The position numbers and the translations under genes were made by a program. The notes under the pieces were generated by a model that was given only the letters and a program-made list of their open reading frames with translations, had not been told where the DNA came from and ran no database searches. 64,000 nt of DNA from Oryza sativa Japonica Group (taxonomy: Eukaryota; Streptophyta; Magnoliopsida; Poales; Poaceae). Location: NCBI RefSeq assembly GCF_034140825.1, contig NC_089037.1:35989001-36053000 (forward strand), written 5' to 3'. Positions 40,342 through 51,700 of this stretch are shown here, piece after piece. The stretch's first letter is position 1, and every line of letters begins with the position of its first letter.

Positions 40342-40572
40342 AAGGGATACAAGCGAGCTAACCCGTGAAGCCGTTTATAGGCAAAATTAGTGGGTAACTC
40401 AGGCCGCGGATTGACACGCGGATTACCTACTAATTTAACCTATGGATGGGTTTATGAATTGACCCACTTACATTTCTAGGTGTGGTAAATCGGGCTATGA
40501 TGCGGAAACCTGCGGATTAGCCACTTATTTAACATATAAGTAGATTATCCGGTCGGCCCGCTTACATCCCTT
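40342..40572. mobile_element. Probable hAT-type MITE
   Basis: The left end is AAGGGATACAAGCGAGC and the right end reverse complement is AAGGGATGTAAGCGGGC, an imperfect inverted repeat of about 17 bases. The interior is rich in CCGCGGATT and TAAATAAGTGG motifs and is non-coding. The right end stops about 7 bases from the stop codon of the DUF3615 gene, so it would form that gene's 3' UTR or terminator. The 8-bp target duplication is not clear. Confidence 0.55.
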
Positions 40573-40578
40573 CGTACA

Positions 40579-42396
40579 TTATGATGCACTCTTCCTGTCT
40601 CCTCGGTGCCCTCCAACAGCAGGATGGTAGATCTCATTATTTTGGCAAATCCCACAACCGCGAATTGGTGTTGCCTCTGGATTACCTGCAAGAAATAAGT
40701 CAGAATTAGAACTTAATTTATGTGAATGATTTGCACCAATCAGAATATGATAATAATATTTGAGTCCAAAAACTAATACTGTCAAACTAGAGATGAAACA
40801 ACGAGCGAAAATGATCTCTTGTTTTCTTTTATCAAAACGTGGATGCGATGGTTTATTTTTCACTAACAAGCCTTATCTGCTTCGCATTTTTTTGTTAGCA
40901 TAGTAAAACCTCACAAGTGTTGCATGCATACTTATCAAATTATTTTTTGGGTCAACCTATGACTTAACAGAACCTATGATTACAATGAACCAAACTAAAC
41001 TTGAAATATGCAGCAGTAGAAAGAGAAAGAAGTAGACCATCATTCATATAGAAATGTTACCAATACAACAACAATCTCGTGGTTTGTAACTTAACATACC
41101 TGTGTCAATCTTAACACAAGAGACACATGACCTTCCATCAAAATCGGATTTCACTTCAGCAAAGAACTTGGGAACAAGGTCAGGACATTGGGTGGCCCCT
41201 TTGAGTTTAGCAAGGAAATTTACATGCACCCACACACCATTGAAGAAGGAAGAAACACTGTCCAGTGCTTTAACCATCTCATATTCATCCTGCCAACATA
41301 TTCACCAACATAAGTGGGTACTCCTATGGCACAAATAATATAGAGAATAAACATGAAAAGTGTTTAAGCAGACACCTCATTTGATCTGTTATAGTGTTCT
41401 AGAGCAACCTTTGCACATGTTGGGGTCTGCCATGACCCATCATACACAGGTTCCTTCCTGCAAGGAAGTAGAGCAAAGACAGCATAGTCATCAGTTAATT
41501 GTTGATAAATAGCTGCCATAAGGAAAACTATATTCAGAGCGATTCAGTTTTTCTTTTCTTTTTGAGCTACAAACCAACTATATTAAGAAATGAAAAACAG
41601 TTCAAACGTTAGTCAACAAGTGCACAGACAATTGGATTACCAACCAGATTGTCAAACGCTGTTGATAACTGCAACAGCTCTAAAACAACACTTGTACAAC
41701 AAAAATGCTCCTGGGTTGCCATTTATAATCAGGAACAACGAAATATCTTTCAAAATGCTCTAAATATGCAACATCTTGTTTACAGGTGTTCCAATAATGA
41801 AGAGTACATCATGTTCAATGGAACTAATGCCTAAACTGGATTTTGCGCATTGCATGCATATCGATGTGGACTGCAGAGAGCTTAATCAATTTGCTGACCA
41901 TTCACATGTTTATAGGTAATCAAGTCTTGATTGCATTACACCAATCTAATTCAAAAAAAAAACATCATGTTAAACTGAACATAGTGAAACATTTAGTGTA
42001 TATTTGATTGTAAAATGGATAATGCTATATCGGCCGAACAAAGTAAAAGAAAAAACATTAGGGCATGTTTGGAGGAAGGGGACCCCGATCCAGATTCCTA
42101 TCATCAACTTAATCCTATAGCAACCCCCTGATACAAATTTGTAGTATTTCACATTTGTATGCGAGGAAATGAAATTGCGAAGGAAAAGGAGGAGATGAGA
42201 TGGGATGAGATTACCCTTTCTTGTACTGGAGAGGGCCTAGCCGTGGCTTGTGGGTTTTGGAGACGAACACATTGCGGTTGCGGAGGCTGTAGCAGAACTT
42301 GAGGTGGCTGTTCCTCTTGCAGATATCGGGCCTCGACTGCAACATCGTCTTTATTTTCGAGAGCTGCGACGGCGACAACATATTTGTGCACCCCAT
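40579..42396 (-). CDS. DUF3615-domain protein
   Basis: Four coding exons on the minus strand: 42396-42215, 41457-41376, 41289-41100, 40685-40579. The product is 186 residues from the first in-frame ATG (MGCTNMLSPSQLSKIK). The middle (AKVALEHYNRSNEDEYEMV followed by GVWVHVNFLAKLKG) is the plant-specific DUF3615 signature. The C-terminus has paired cysteines and histidines (SCVSCVK, CGICQ, YHPAVGGH) that could bind metal. The biochemical function is unknown. Upstream of the chosen ATG the same frame stays open for about 100 more bases and reads GKGKRKRPEQPAPEEEAEAE, a plausible nuclear-localisation and acidic segment, but it meets TGA before any ATG. Either the start is at 42396, or an upstream exon or a small change explains the open stretch. 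Exon choice is well supported; the start is not. Confidence 0.8.
41680..41865 (+). repeat. Dispersed duplication, copy B
   Basis: Matches 39070-39275 in direct orientation. It lies inside intron 1 of the minus-strand DUF3615 gene (between exons ending 42215 and starting 41457). Confidence 0.8.
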
Positions 42397-42509
42397 CTTG
42401 CGGAGCAAGATCGAGTTGAGCTCCGCCTCCGCCTCCGCCTCCTCCTCCGGCGCCGGCTGTTCGGGGCGCTTGCGCTTGCCCTTGCCATTGCCATGGGAGG
42501 ATGTTCATC

Positions 42510-43080
42510 TCTCTGGCCGCCGTCGCGTCGTCTCCTTGAAGCCCCCCCAGAGAGAGAGACGATCTGAATGAGAGAGACGAGGCGAAACCGACCCGAATTG
42601 AATTGATCGTCTTTCTGCTTACACCTCACGCGGGCGAGAACGGACGGGAACTGTGGCCCCACATGTCAGCCTCGGGATCCCGTTTCCGAACCTTCCATTT
42701 TCTCTCTCGTCTCCCTCTACCACGTCCGTCCGATTACTACATCTTATACTACTTGTGTGTAAATAAATCTACATTTTACTTGTGTTTGTTATTAACCCCT
42801 AAAATTATCAGGGGATCTCAAACTCTCAATCCCGTCTCAGTATTCCGAGTGTCACGGCCGCCCCAGATCGAGATGAGCCGTCAAATTAACAAACACGGCT
42901 CAGCCACCTTTTCTCCGATAATAATTCGCATTAGCCAATCTTTGCTCTTCATCTTAATCATAGCAAGATCAGGCCGTTTAATTGTTTGTAACACGCGCCC
43001 TCTATATCCTATACACTGCGGGTTTCTGTAATCGCCTGATAACGTCATACACAGACAAATAATTAATGAGTGCTCCCCCA
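42510..43080. other. DUF3615 promoter region and spacer
   Basis: 42510-42600 contains a GAGA/CT-rich tract likely in the leader of the minus-strand gene. The rest is non-coding up to the tRNA gene. Confidence 0.35.
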
Positions 43081-43086
43081 TCAGAA

Positions 43087-43158
43087 TCCGTTGTGGTCTA
43101 GCTGGTTAGGATACTCGGCTCTCACCCGAGAGACCCGGGTTCGAGTCCCGGCAACGGA
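43087..43158 (+). tRNA. tRNA-Glu (anticodon CTC)
   Basis: A 72-nt cloverleaf. The acceptor stem TCCGTTG pairs with CAACGGA. The D-arm is GGTCTAGCTGGTTAGGATA. The anticodon stem CTCGG/CCGAG encloses the loop CTCTCAC with anticodon CTC. The T-arm is CCCGGGTTCGAGTCCCGG. CCA is not encoded, as is normal in the nucleus. A run of Ts directly downstream (from about 43160) is the RNA polymerase III terminator. It decodes GAG. No intron is present and box A and box B are intact. Confidence 0.97.
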
Positions 43159-43159
43159 A

Positions 43160-43167
43160 TTTTTTTT
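43160..43167 (+). terminator. Pol III T-run terminator of tRNA-Glu
   Basis: An uninterrupted T-run begins one or two bases after the discriminator end of the tRNA gene, which is the standard polymerase III stop signal. Confidence 0.75.
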
Positions 43168-43214
43168 GTTTTATCTTTTTGGAGAATTGGAGTATTTTAT
43201 CCCTGTGTTCTTTT

Positions 43215-44917
43215 GAAAAAAAAGTACGAAATACCCCTGAACTATCGTAGTCGACCGAATTATCTCTCTGAACTAGAAAACCAAATATTGATCACCCTAA
43301 ACTTTTAGTACCAGAAGAATTACCCCCCTCAACTCAATCTAGAGCTGTTTTGTCCTACGCTGCATCCGCGTGGCAATCCAGTCAGTATTTTTCATTAAAA
43401 AAAAAGTGGGACCCACATGTCATACCTACTCTTCACTTATTCAGCTATTCCCAATCTCTCTCTCGCGTGGCCGCAGGCGCGCACGGGCACGGCGGTGTGC
43501 GGCGGCGACGACGCGAAACGAGGAGGGGAACCGGCAGGAGCTCGTCGCCATGCGCGACGCCAGCCGCGGTGGCCGCAGAGACCAGGCCACGCTCATCGCC
43601 GCCGACGTGGCGTTCTTCTTCTCGGCAACGCCGTGGCCGTCCGCCTCGTGAAGCACCTCGGTGCCAAGGTGGTGGTCTCCGTCGACCGCGGCTGCGACCG
43701 CTCCGACCTCACCTTCGCGGCGCGGAGGGGCAGGCGGGGGCGCGAGGTGAGGCGGCGGCGCGAGACGAGGGAGCGGCAGACGGCGGCGCGCGGGCCGGGC
43801 AGTGGGCAGCGGCGTGAGACGGTGTCTCAGGGCTCACCCAGTCCATGACGGTGGAGCCGCTGGCCCACGACGCCGTCGACGAGGCCACGGAGGACGACCG
43901 ACGACGAGGAGGAGCTCGCCTTGGCCAGCTGCCGGCCTCTCCCCTTCTTCCTCCTCTCGCCGCCGGCTTGTCAGTCTTCAGAATAACTTTTGCATTGAAG
44001 GTATCATCACATAAGACTCTAAGACTGTTTGCATTACTGGTGTGCTTTGCTAAAGTATGAATGAAAAGAACTTTAACCGTCGGCACTCACTTTAACCAGA
44101 ATTAGCACAACATATGGAGGACGAGATAATCAGATAGGAAAACTCTCACTTCTTTTACTAAATCCATCACTCTGCCCTTCGACCTCGCAAGAATCACGCG
44201 TGGCTACATCGCATCCATTCGCTGCAACTCCCCATGACACGAAAACCATCCACCGAAAGAAAAATGTGGCCATGAAAATTTGGTCGGAACAACCGCGAGG
44301 GAAGTTCACTGAATCCTCCTCTGGATCATGGCGCCCGAATCGTTCCAAACCAAAACCAATCAATCCCCCAATAGCACGCACAAGCATGGCCAATGCAGCA
44401 CGACGAACACCAGGAGGCCCCCGAGGTCGAGCAGGAACGCCGCCGCGGCCGCCACGCGCGCGTTGTGCACGAACGCCGGCTGCGACACGGAGGACAACGC
44501 CCCCGCGGCGGCTCCTCCGCGCCGTCACCGCCGGACCTGGAGGAAGAAGGGGAAGGGAAGGGGTGGAGCGGCTATGGTGAGGAGGTGGCGTCGCCGCCGC
44601 CGCTCGCCACCCAGCCGCGCCCGCCGCCACCGCTCGCGCCGCCGCCCACCTCCCCCCCTGCGCACCCCGTGAGAGAGAGAGAGAGAGAGGAAGAGGGGAT
44701 GGGGATGTACGACAGATGGGTCCCACAACTTTTTAAAAAAGAAAATGCTGACTGAATTGCCACGTGTACGCCACGTAGGATAAAACCGCTCCGGATTGGA
44801 TTGAGAGGGGTAATTCGTCCGGTATTGAAAGTTCGGGGTGAACAATGTCTGATTTTCGGGTTTAGGGGGTAATTCGGTCGACCGCAATAGTTCAGGGGGG
44901 TAATTCGTACTTTTTAT
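43215..44917. mobile_element. Pack-MULE (non-autonomous Mutator-like element carrying captured sequence)
   Basis: A 9-bp direct repeat TGTTCTTTT flanks the element (43206-43214 and 44918-44926). The long terminal inverted repeats start AAAAAGTACGAA and continue with TACCCCTGAACTAT and GTCGACCGAATTA on both sides, through GTGGGACCCACATGTC against GACAGATGGGTCCCAC. The 1.2-kb interior is sharply GC-rich, unlike the surroundings, and has no transposase. Part of it reads like host exon sequence: on the plus strand around 43630-43730 LVKHLGAKVVVSVDRGCD, and on the minus strand around 44497-44385 a membrane-type segment containing FLLDLGGLLVFVVLHWP. The parent genes are not identified. It lies 57 bases past the tRNA gene. 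Confidence 0.85.
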
Positions 44918-45072
44918 TGTTCTTTTTGACAATAGAGTAAGAAAAAAATTTGCTTCAACCTTTTGGAGAATGGGAGTATTATATCCTTGTGTTCTTTTTG
45001 GACAATAAGAGTAAGAAAAGTTTTGTTTTAACTAATATTTTATATCCTTTGTGTTCTCTTTGGAGAACTAAC

Positions 45073-45315
45073 AAAAATGCATGTGTTCTGTTATGGATAT
45101 ATAAACAAAAATATCTTATAAATTTTAATAAGTAATAAACAAAATAAATGTGATATTCACATGTTTGAACTTGACTATCTTTTTGGACAATAGAGTAAGA
45201 AATTTTTTTCAAAAATGCACGTGCTTTGTTATGGATATATAAACCAAAAATATCTTATAAATTTTAATATGCAATAGACAAAATAAATGTGATATTCACA
45301 TGTTTGAACTTGACT
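45073..45315. repeat. 138-base tandem duplication
   Basis: AAAAATGCATGTGTTCTGTTATGG onward to CACATGTTTGAACTTGACTAT occurs twice with an offset of 138 bases and few differences. Related TTTGGACAATAGAGTAAGAAA phrases also surround the Pack-MULE, so the pre-insertion locus was already repetitive. Confidence 0.85.
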
Positions 45316-46310
45316 ATTCCAACATCTATGACACGCCTATGTGTTGTGGGCTAGAGCTCCCGATCACGGGGATCCGACTAGGTCCCCTTTTCGTGAGTCC
45401 GGTCGGGGAGCCAAGTGCACTTGAGACCAATAATTGTGCCCCTCGCGTACCAATGGAGAATGAACGACCACAAAACTATATAGGTTCGGGTCACCCCGAG
45501 GTATAGTATTCTACTTATGTGGTGTGGATTCCTATATCTTCTTACAAGGATCTTACAAATCTCTATAACCGATTATAGGGTCAAGAATCAAGTCTCCTAT
45601 TGGGCCACGTGGCGCCCTAAAAATTTAAGTTAGACACCTCCAAATTTCTGCCACGCGTCCATCTATATCCTTCCATCTGAAGCCCAGATTGCTGGTAGTG
45701 CTTCCCGGATGAGTATCCATCAGACCATCAGTGCTTTCACAACTTTAGTAATGCTACCTGATAATATAGAGAGAAGAATTCTCTTCCACGCCTCAAGAAT
45801 TCAAAATTTGTTGTCACTGGCAGCGACGACATCTGATGACGACGTCCCCTCTCCTAGATCAAGCTCGGTGGCAGCACGGCGACGGGGCTCCTTAAGCAGA
45901 TGCGGTGCAGATCCAGCCTGCCGCTGCCCCCTCCTCGTCGCTGGATGGGGATGATAATAAGCTCGATGGCTGCGCGTGGGGAGGGGGGAGGAGGTGGGCA
46001 GCAGTGACTAGCTCCGATGACGGCGAGGCCCTCTCCTCCCACGCGACCCTCTCCGCAGCCGTCCCTCCACTATCGACGGACGAGATCGGCACACGCGAGC
46101 ATGAATCCCCAGGGTTTACCGCCATGTGCGTGGTGACAATGGCGCATGGGACTGCTTGGCGACTGAACCAGCTGCCGCAGTGACGGACAGCGTCGTTGTC
46201 AGGCGTCCTGTTGCCGCGAGCTGATGAATATCTCCTCCAAGCTTCAGCGGCGTCGGGCTGCTCTTCTGTAATGAACTGCTAATAGAGGAGGGTGCGGTTG
46301 TGTATATGTT
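45316..46310. other. Repeat-like and GC-rich sequence, no gene supported
   Basis: 45316-45560 (GTTCGGGTCACCCCGAGGTATAGTA) resembles a degraded terminal part of a large rice transposon that I cannot classify. 45600-45657 shares a CCACGTGG-bounded motif with 48112-48164. 45840-46190 is GC-rich with short open frames on both strands, possibly captured host sequence, leading into the MADS fragment. Confidence 0.35.
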
Positions 46311-46311
46311 T

Positions 46312-46503
46312 GTGAAGGGAGATCGACTGATCGACATAGGGAGAATCAAGAGCATGACAAGCCGTCAGGTGACATCCGGCAAGCATAGGAACGATCTACT
46401 GAAGAAGGCCTACGAGCTCGCCTTACTCTGCGATGCTGAGATCGGACTGATCATCTTCTCCAGTCGAGGACGCCTGTATGAGTTCTCCAATATAATTATG
46501 TAA
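46312..46503 (+). pseudogene. MADS-box fragment (MIKC exon-1 type)
   Basis: The frame reads [19 protein letters not shown], then a short stretch ([20 protein letters not shown]), then [20 protein letters not shown]. It aligns without gaps to the 60-residue MADS DNA-binding and dimerisation domain. The codon aligned with the initiating Met is AAG, key residues of the basic region differ (KHRND for KRRNG), and TAA follows the domain just before a GTATGT donor-like site. That position fits the exon-1 end of MIKC genes of the AGL17 kind, where the sequence would read SMKT. No I, K or C region is found in the following kilobases. It is therefore most likely a duplicated first exon that has lost function. 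Its location beside MULEs suggests transposon-mediated duplication, but that is inference. Confidence 0.8.
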
Positions 46504-46988
46504 ACTGGTATGTACATGCATCATGCATGCATCCACCACTTCATTTAATTTGCTAACAGCTTGGAAATTAATAAATGGCACCATATTTGACTCAATTGAT
46601 TAAGTTGTGACTGATCATCATGTGTGATCGAGCTATTGTAGTTTGTTAGCATATGCTTAATTACAAGCTTAATATATATACATGTTTTTCCAATCTGTAG
46701 ATGTTGTATTGCCACCGACAAGCTCCTCAGCTCCTCCCCAGTCCTCCAGATCCCAGAACGAACAAATAACAAGTTGTTTCTACTATGCATCCAATCATCC
46801 ATCACATTTACAAACCATGATTCCAATTACTATAGCAAATAGATAAAATGTGATTAATATAATTTGCAGATTAAAACACCACGGAAATTTCTAAGGAAAT
46901 GTGTTGCAATTTCAGCTATGAGAATTATTTTGTTGTATCATGATGACCATCCTGGTCGGTCTATGCATCTATACATGAGTAATATAAT

Positions 46989-47142
46989 TACTTTCTCCGT
47001 TTCACAATGTAAGTCATTCTAACATTTTTCACATTTATATTTATGTTAATGAATCTAGATAGATATATATGTCTAGATTCATTAGCATCAATATAAATGT
47101 GAGAAATGCTAGAATGACTTACATTGTGAAACGGAGGGAGTA
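46989..47142. mobile_element. Stowaway MITE
   Basis: TA-flanked, with ends CTTTCTCCGTTTCACAATGTAAGTCATTCTAACAT and a near-perfect complement at the right. It is the third close copy of the subfamily seen at 31630 and 32230. Confidence 0.92.
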
Positions 47143-47530
47143 ACTAACAATATCAATTGTGTGGCCTTCTGCAAACACTGAAGTATGAATCTGTGTGAGC
47201 CTAAGTAAACTGAAGGAGCCTAAGCCCTAAGTAAGAATGATTGACAGAGATTGTTATGTTTTGTATTCTGGTAAGAAATAGTTAGCCTAATTAAGCGTGG
47301 TTGCGTGGCTTATTAACTTGTAATGTTGTGTGTAATTCAAGGAAGGGCTTTCGTCAAATTTAAATGAAGGTATACTATACAACATACCATGGACTCTGAA
47401 AATGTATCATCTAGAAAAATAGCTAATATAAAATGTGCAGTTCATGCAAAAGCGCAATCAACAACACTATGTAGCTAGAGGCGCAGACCATTAATCTGTA
47501 AAATGACTTCAGCATATTGATGAGCAGGAT

Positions 47531-47935
47531 TTTTTTTTTGAAACCGTAGCCAGGCTAAGCTGGAGTTATATTAAGGAGAATAGAAAGTATTTACAATATC
47601 ACCATGGGAGGTGAAAGAGAGAAAAAAAGAAACATGAAGAAAAATAGAAAAGAAACACACACTAAATGAAATGAAAATCTAAGCGGATATTCTCGCAATA
47701 TTTTTTGCCCCACACATGCTCCATAGCTTGATTTTGTCTTGTATTTTGGTGAGGAGTTGCGGTATGGTCTTATCTTGATTTTGGAACACCCTCCTATTTC
47801 GTTCACACCATATTTCTCATACCACCAACAAGTGGATTGACTTGAGTGCTTTAGCCTTGTTTTTCCCACCTTAAGATGTTCTTCTGATCCACCAATCCAA
47901 CAATGCTTCATGATTTGATTAAAAACTTGCGGTTA
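47531..47935 (-). mobile_element. 5'-truncated LINE (L1-type) 3' end
   Basis: On the minus strand the element ends in a poly-A run (Ts at 47531-47539). Before it comes a 3' UTR with CCAGCTTAGCCTGGCTACGG, and before that the reverse-transcriptase C-terminal tail: EIWCERNRRVFQNQDKTIP, then a gap of a few residues, then KIKLWSMCGAKNIARISA. This order is typical of the zf-RVT end of plant L1 elements. Only about 400 bases remain and the reverse transcriptase core is missing. No target duplication was recognised. Confidence 0.75.
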
Positions 47936-48696
47936 AGGACCAATACTTGGCTATATATACACACACACAGTTATCTTTTACAGCTGGATAAGCATATAGA
48001 GTATTTCATTGCTCTGCTTAAAGATACATGGGCCAGTGGGCCAGAATCATTCTGAATAAATATGCTACTCCCTCCAGCCGGAAAAGGTTAAGAATTAACC
48101 TTGTCATAGGACCACGTGGCAGCCCAAAAATTTAGCTAAAAATCTCCAAAATTCTGCCACGTGGAGTTGTTATAAAAGTGGATTTACTGAAGAAAAAAAA
48201 AATCACCTACGAAGAGCCTTGCGGGCTCATGTGTGTTGCAAATTCCAAAACAAAAGTCACTTGTTGATCCACGGCTACACGCAGAGGGAAAGGTGCAGCT
48301 ACATATACTTGCCTGGTACCAGTACGAGCAATGTACTGTCATTTATTGATTCATTTGCTCTTTACCTACGGAGTATGCATATACACCCTCCATATCGGAA
48401 AAAAATAACTTATGAGAATAAATCTGGACAGATGTTTGTTCAAATTCGTCATAACAAATTGTGGAGAGAGTAGGGCACTAACTAGGCCATTTCTTGTTAG
48501 ATTTGTTTTCCATATTTTTTGAAACGGGTTATTTGCTACATGCTTCTGAAAATACATTTTGTAAAACAACTTTCTTCTAATGCATTTGTTTGACCACATG
48601 TGTAATCTATTTATGAATTAGATTTTCTTTAAATTTTAATTTATCCCGTTAATTAAATAAACAATCCACAGTGATAATATGGTAAACAGTCACTTT
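47936..48696. other. Intergenic, no gene supported
   Basis: AT-rich with an (AC)n stretch at 47958-47969 and a Stowaway-like left end (TACTCCCTCCAGCCGG) at about 48064. The shared CCACGTGG motif lies at 48112-48164. No coding sequence is seen. Confidence 0.4.
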
Positions 48697-48705
48697 CAAA
48701 AGGAA

Positions 48706-51700
48706 GGGAGAATAGCTAATATGGTCACTGAAGTTTCGCTTCGGGCTCAGTTTAGTCCTTGAGGTTTCAAAACGTCCAAACAAGTCCTTCAAATTAATTA
48801 TTTGGGTTAACATAGTCCTTCGACCCAAAAAAAATGCCACATGAGCATCCAAGTCATTCTTGCATGCAACAATACAAATGAAATGACCATTCTACCCTTA
48901 CCATATAAAAAAGAAAGAAAAGAAAAAAATAAAGGAAAAAAAAAGGAAACAACATGGAGGAACGAAAAAAAGGCCGGACCATTACTCTCTCAGTCTATCT
49001 GTTTGTTTTCTCCATCTAAACCCCGATTATAATGTGTGAACCATTTATCTTCTTTTGCATGTATTGTATCTAATGATATATGTTATTTATTTATTGTGAG
49101 TAGTTAAACGTGCACGCAAACAAATATAGAACAATTCAACTCTGTACCGCACGGAATTATCAAAATCCTAGAAATAACAAAATCGTGTAAGTAGGTAAAA
49201 GTAGCAACTATATTTTACCCAATCAACTCAAATTGCAATATAAAAGTTATAGCCAACATGCATGACATAATTAAGCAAAGGTTCACACAGGTACCCTGGA
49301 CTCGTCTTAAAAAAAAGAACAAATAATTCTGTTGCCATCCAACATCTTGTTGATGCTCGTCTGATGCGCCACGCCATAGGTAGCTGAAGCTTGAGCTATT
49401 GATCTCGACTTGGAAAAGACACCAATCTTTTTTTATGTCCAGACTGCAAAAAGAAAATTAGTTTACCCGATTAAAGTAGTGTACATCTCTATAATTGAAT
49501 AATGCAAGCAGATTGAATTATTAGCATGATCGCTTTACTAACCTGAAGAAATGTGGAACCGGTCCTTTCACTATAGTACAATCCATAACCTTCAGGCATT
49601 TTTCCCTTTTTAGTCGTCTTGCTATTAGATGAAATAGCAGGTTGTTTTCCCCTGGATTGCCTAGATCGTGTGGCTCCAATTGCCAATTGCACGGCACTTC
49701 CTTGGCTTTGAGAGAGCAAGGTCTTTCCCCTTCTATGAGCAACCGAGGAATCATTGGCTTCTCCAGAAGGTGCAGCTTGATCTGGATGTGATGGGTAATG
49801 TGAGGATGAGTGTTCCTGTGATACCAACAAAAGTTACTATCTTGTGTGATCAAGTGAAAAGTAAGGAATATTTAAAGGTAATTGTATTGATACCATTTTC
49901 TTTTTGCACCCCCTAGAGTTATGGCCCTTCTCATGGCAAAACCCGCATTTCACAGAACCACCTCTCTTCGATGATTTAGTGCTCGATCCAGCAGCTTCCG
50001 TAGGGTCTTTTCTCCTCGCTCTCTTTGGGCTACCAGGCATCTTTTTAACCCTCGGAGGCAATGGTCTAGGATTAGTTGATAAAGGCCACACGGACTCATG
50101 CTCAACTGGCTGGAGGACATCTTGATATGTATTTCTGTATTGATCGATAGAGAAGCACATATTTACGTGGTTGTTTGGCTCCTCTGCCATCTTGAAGTAG
50201 GCAGCACATGCATGTTGGCAAGGAATTCCAGATATTTGCCAATATCTACAGGAGCATGTATTGGCTGAGAGATCAACAGTGAACCTCCACTTCTTTTCCC
50301 TGACTTCAAATCCAGAAGAACCATTCCATAAAACATGACAAAATTGGGTTGCATGTCTTATCTTGTTTATTTTTTTGAGAATATTAGGACAAATTCCCAT
50401 GGTCCATCTCTCACTGTTGGTCTTATTCTCTTGAATCCTTCGAGTCACCTTCATCCGTATGTCCTCTAGCATGGTTATGATAGGTTTGAATCGTGCTTCT
50501 ATAATCCAATTGTTGAATGACTCGCATATGTTATTTTCAACAGAATCACAGTTAGATCCAAGCTTGAACCAAGCCCTACACCAATGTATAGGATTGGTCT
50601 TCTCTAAATCCTCCCATCCCATAGGTGTTTTATTAGCTAACTTACTTTTGTAATGGTTAAACAACACAGCATTTGATGACCTTGCAATCTTCCAAAATCT
50701 CTTTTGATACTCTTGAAGACGGTGCCTTTTTCTCCAATTAGCATAAATGTGTCTTGCACACATTCTATGCTCAGCCTTTGGAAATAGATGTTCAATGACA
50801 CTTAGAAGCCCCTGTAGATAGAAACAACAAGTTAATCATGTAAACTGTGAAGTGTCATAAACTACAAGTGAACTACAACAGAGCAACGAGCTGCAAAATA
50901 CCTTTTGTTGGTCTGTGAGGAAAACCCAACCATCACCACCATAAGGAATATTAAGATCTTTCTGAAGATGACCAAGAAACCAATTCCATGAACTTGCATT
51001 CTCATACTCCACAACAGCCCATGCTATAGGATAAATCTGATTGTTAGCATCCCTTCCTACAGCTGACAATAACTCTCCTTTGACAACACCTTTAAGAAAA
51101 CAACCATCAAATCCGATAACTCTCCGACATCCATCCAAGAATCCCCTTCGACAAGCATCTAAACAAACATAAAATCGCTGAAAAACATGCTCATTTTCAT
51201 CAGGATCAAGGGCAACATGCACACTACTTCCAGGGTTACTTCGCATCAGCTCAAGAGCATAGTCAAACAACCTTGAGTACTCACCACTATGGGCGTCCAT
51301 TACCTTCTTTATTACTCTTGACTTCGCCCTCTTGACCATTGTCATTGAGACATCCACGCCCATCTCTTCTTGTACAGTCTCTTTCAGTTCTCTAGCTTTC
51401 CATGACGGATTAGCCTTAATTACACTCTCGTACTTATCACAAATTCTACTTGTAGACAACCTTTTGTTTTTTAGATCTGGGCAGCAACTATGATTTCCAT
51501 TATATGTCACGATCTGAAACCAATCACTCCTTGAGTTGTAAGAAGCATGCAGTAACCATGTACAACCTTTCCGCATACAAACAGCCCTAAGTCTGTCTCT
51601 GTCATTTTTGATAAATTTTATATTTACCTTCTTTTTCAACGCATACCTTGTTATTGCATCCTTCAATTGCATCTTTCCTCTAAAGCACATGTCGACTGCA

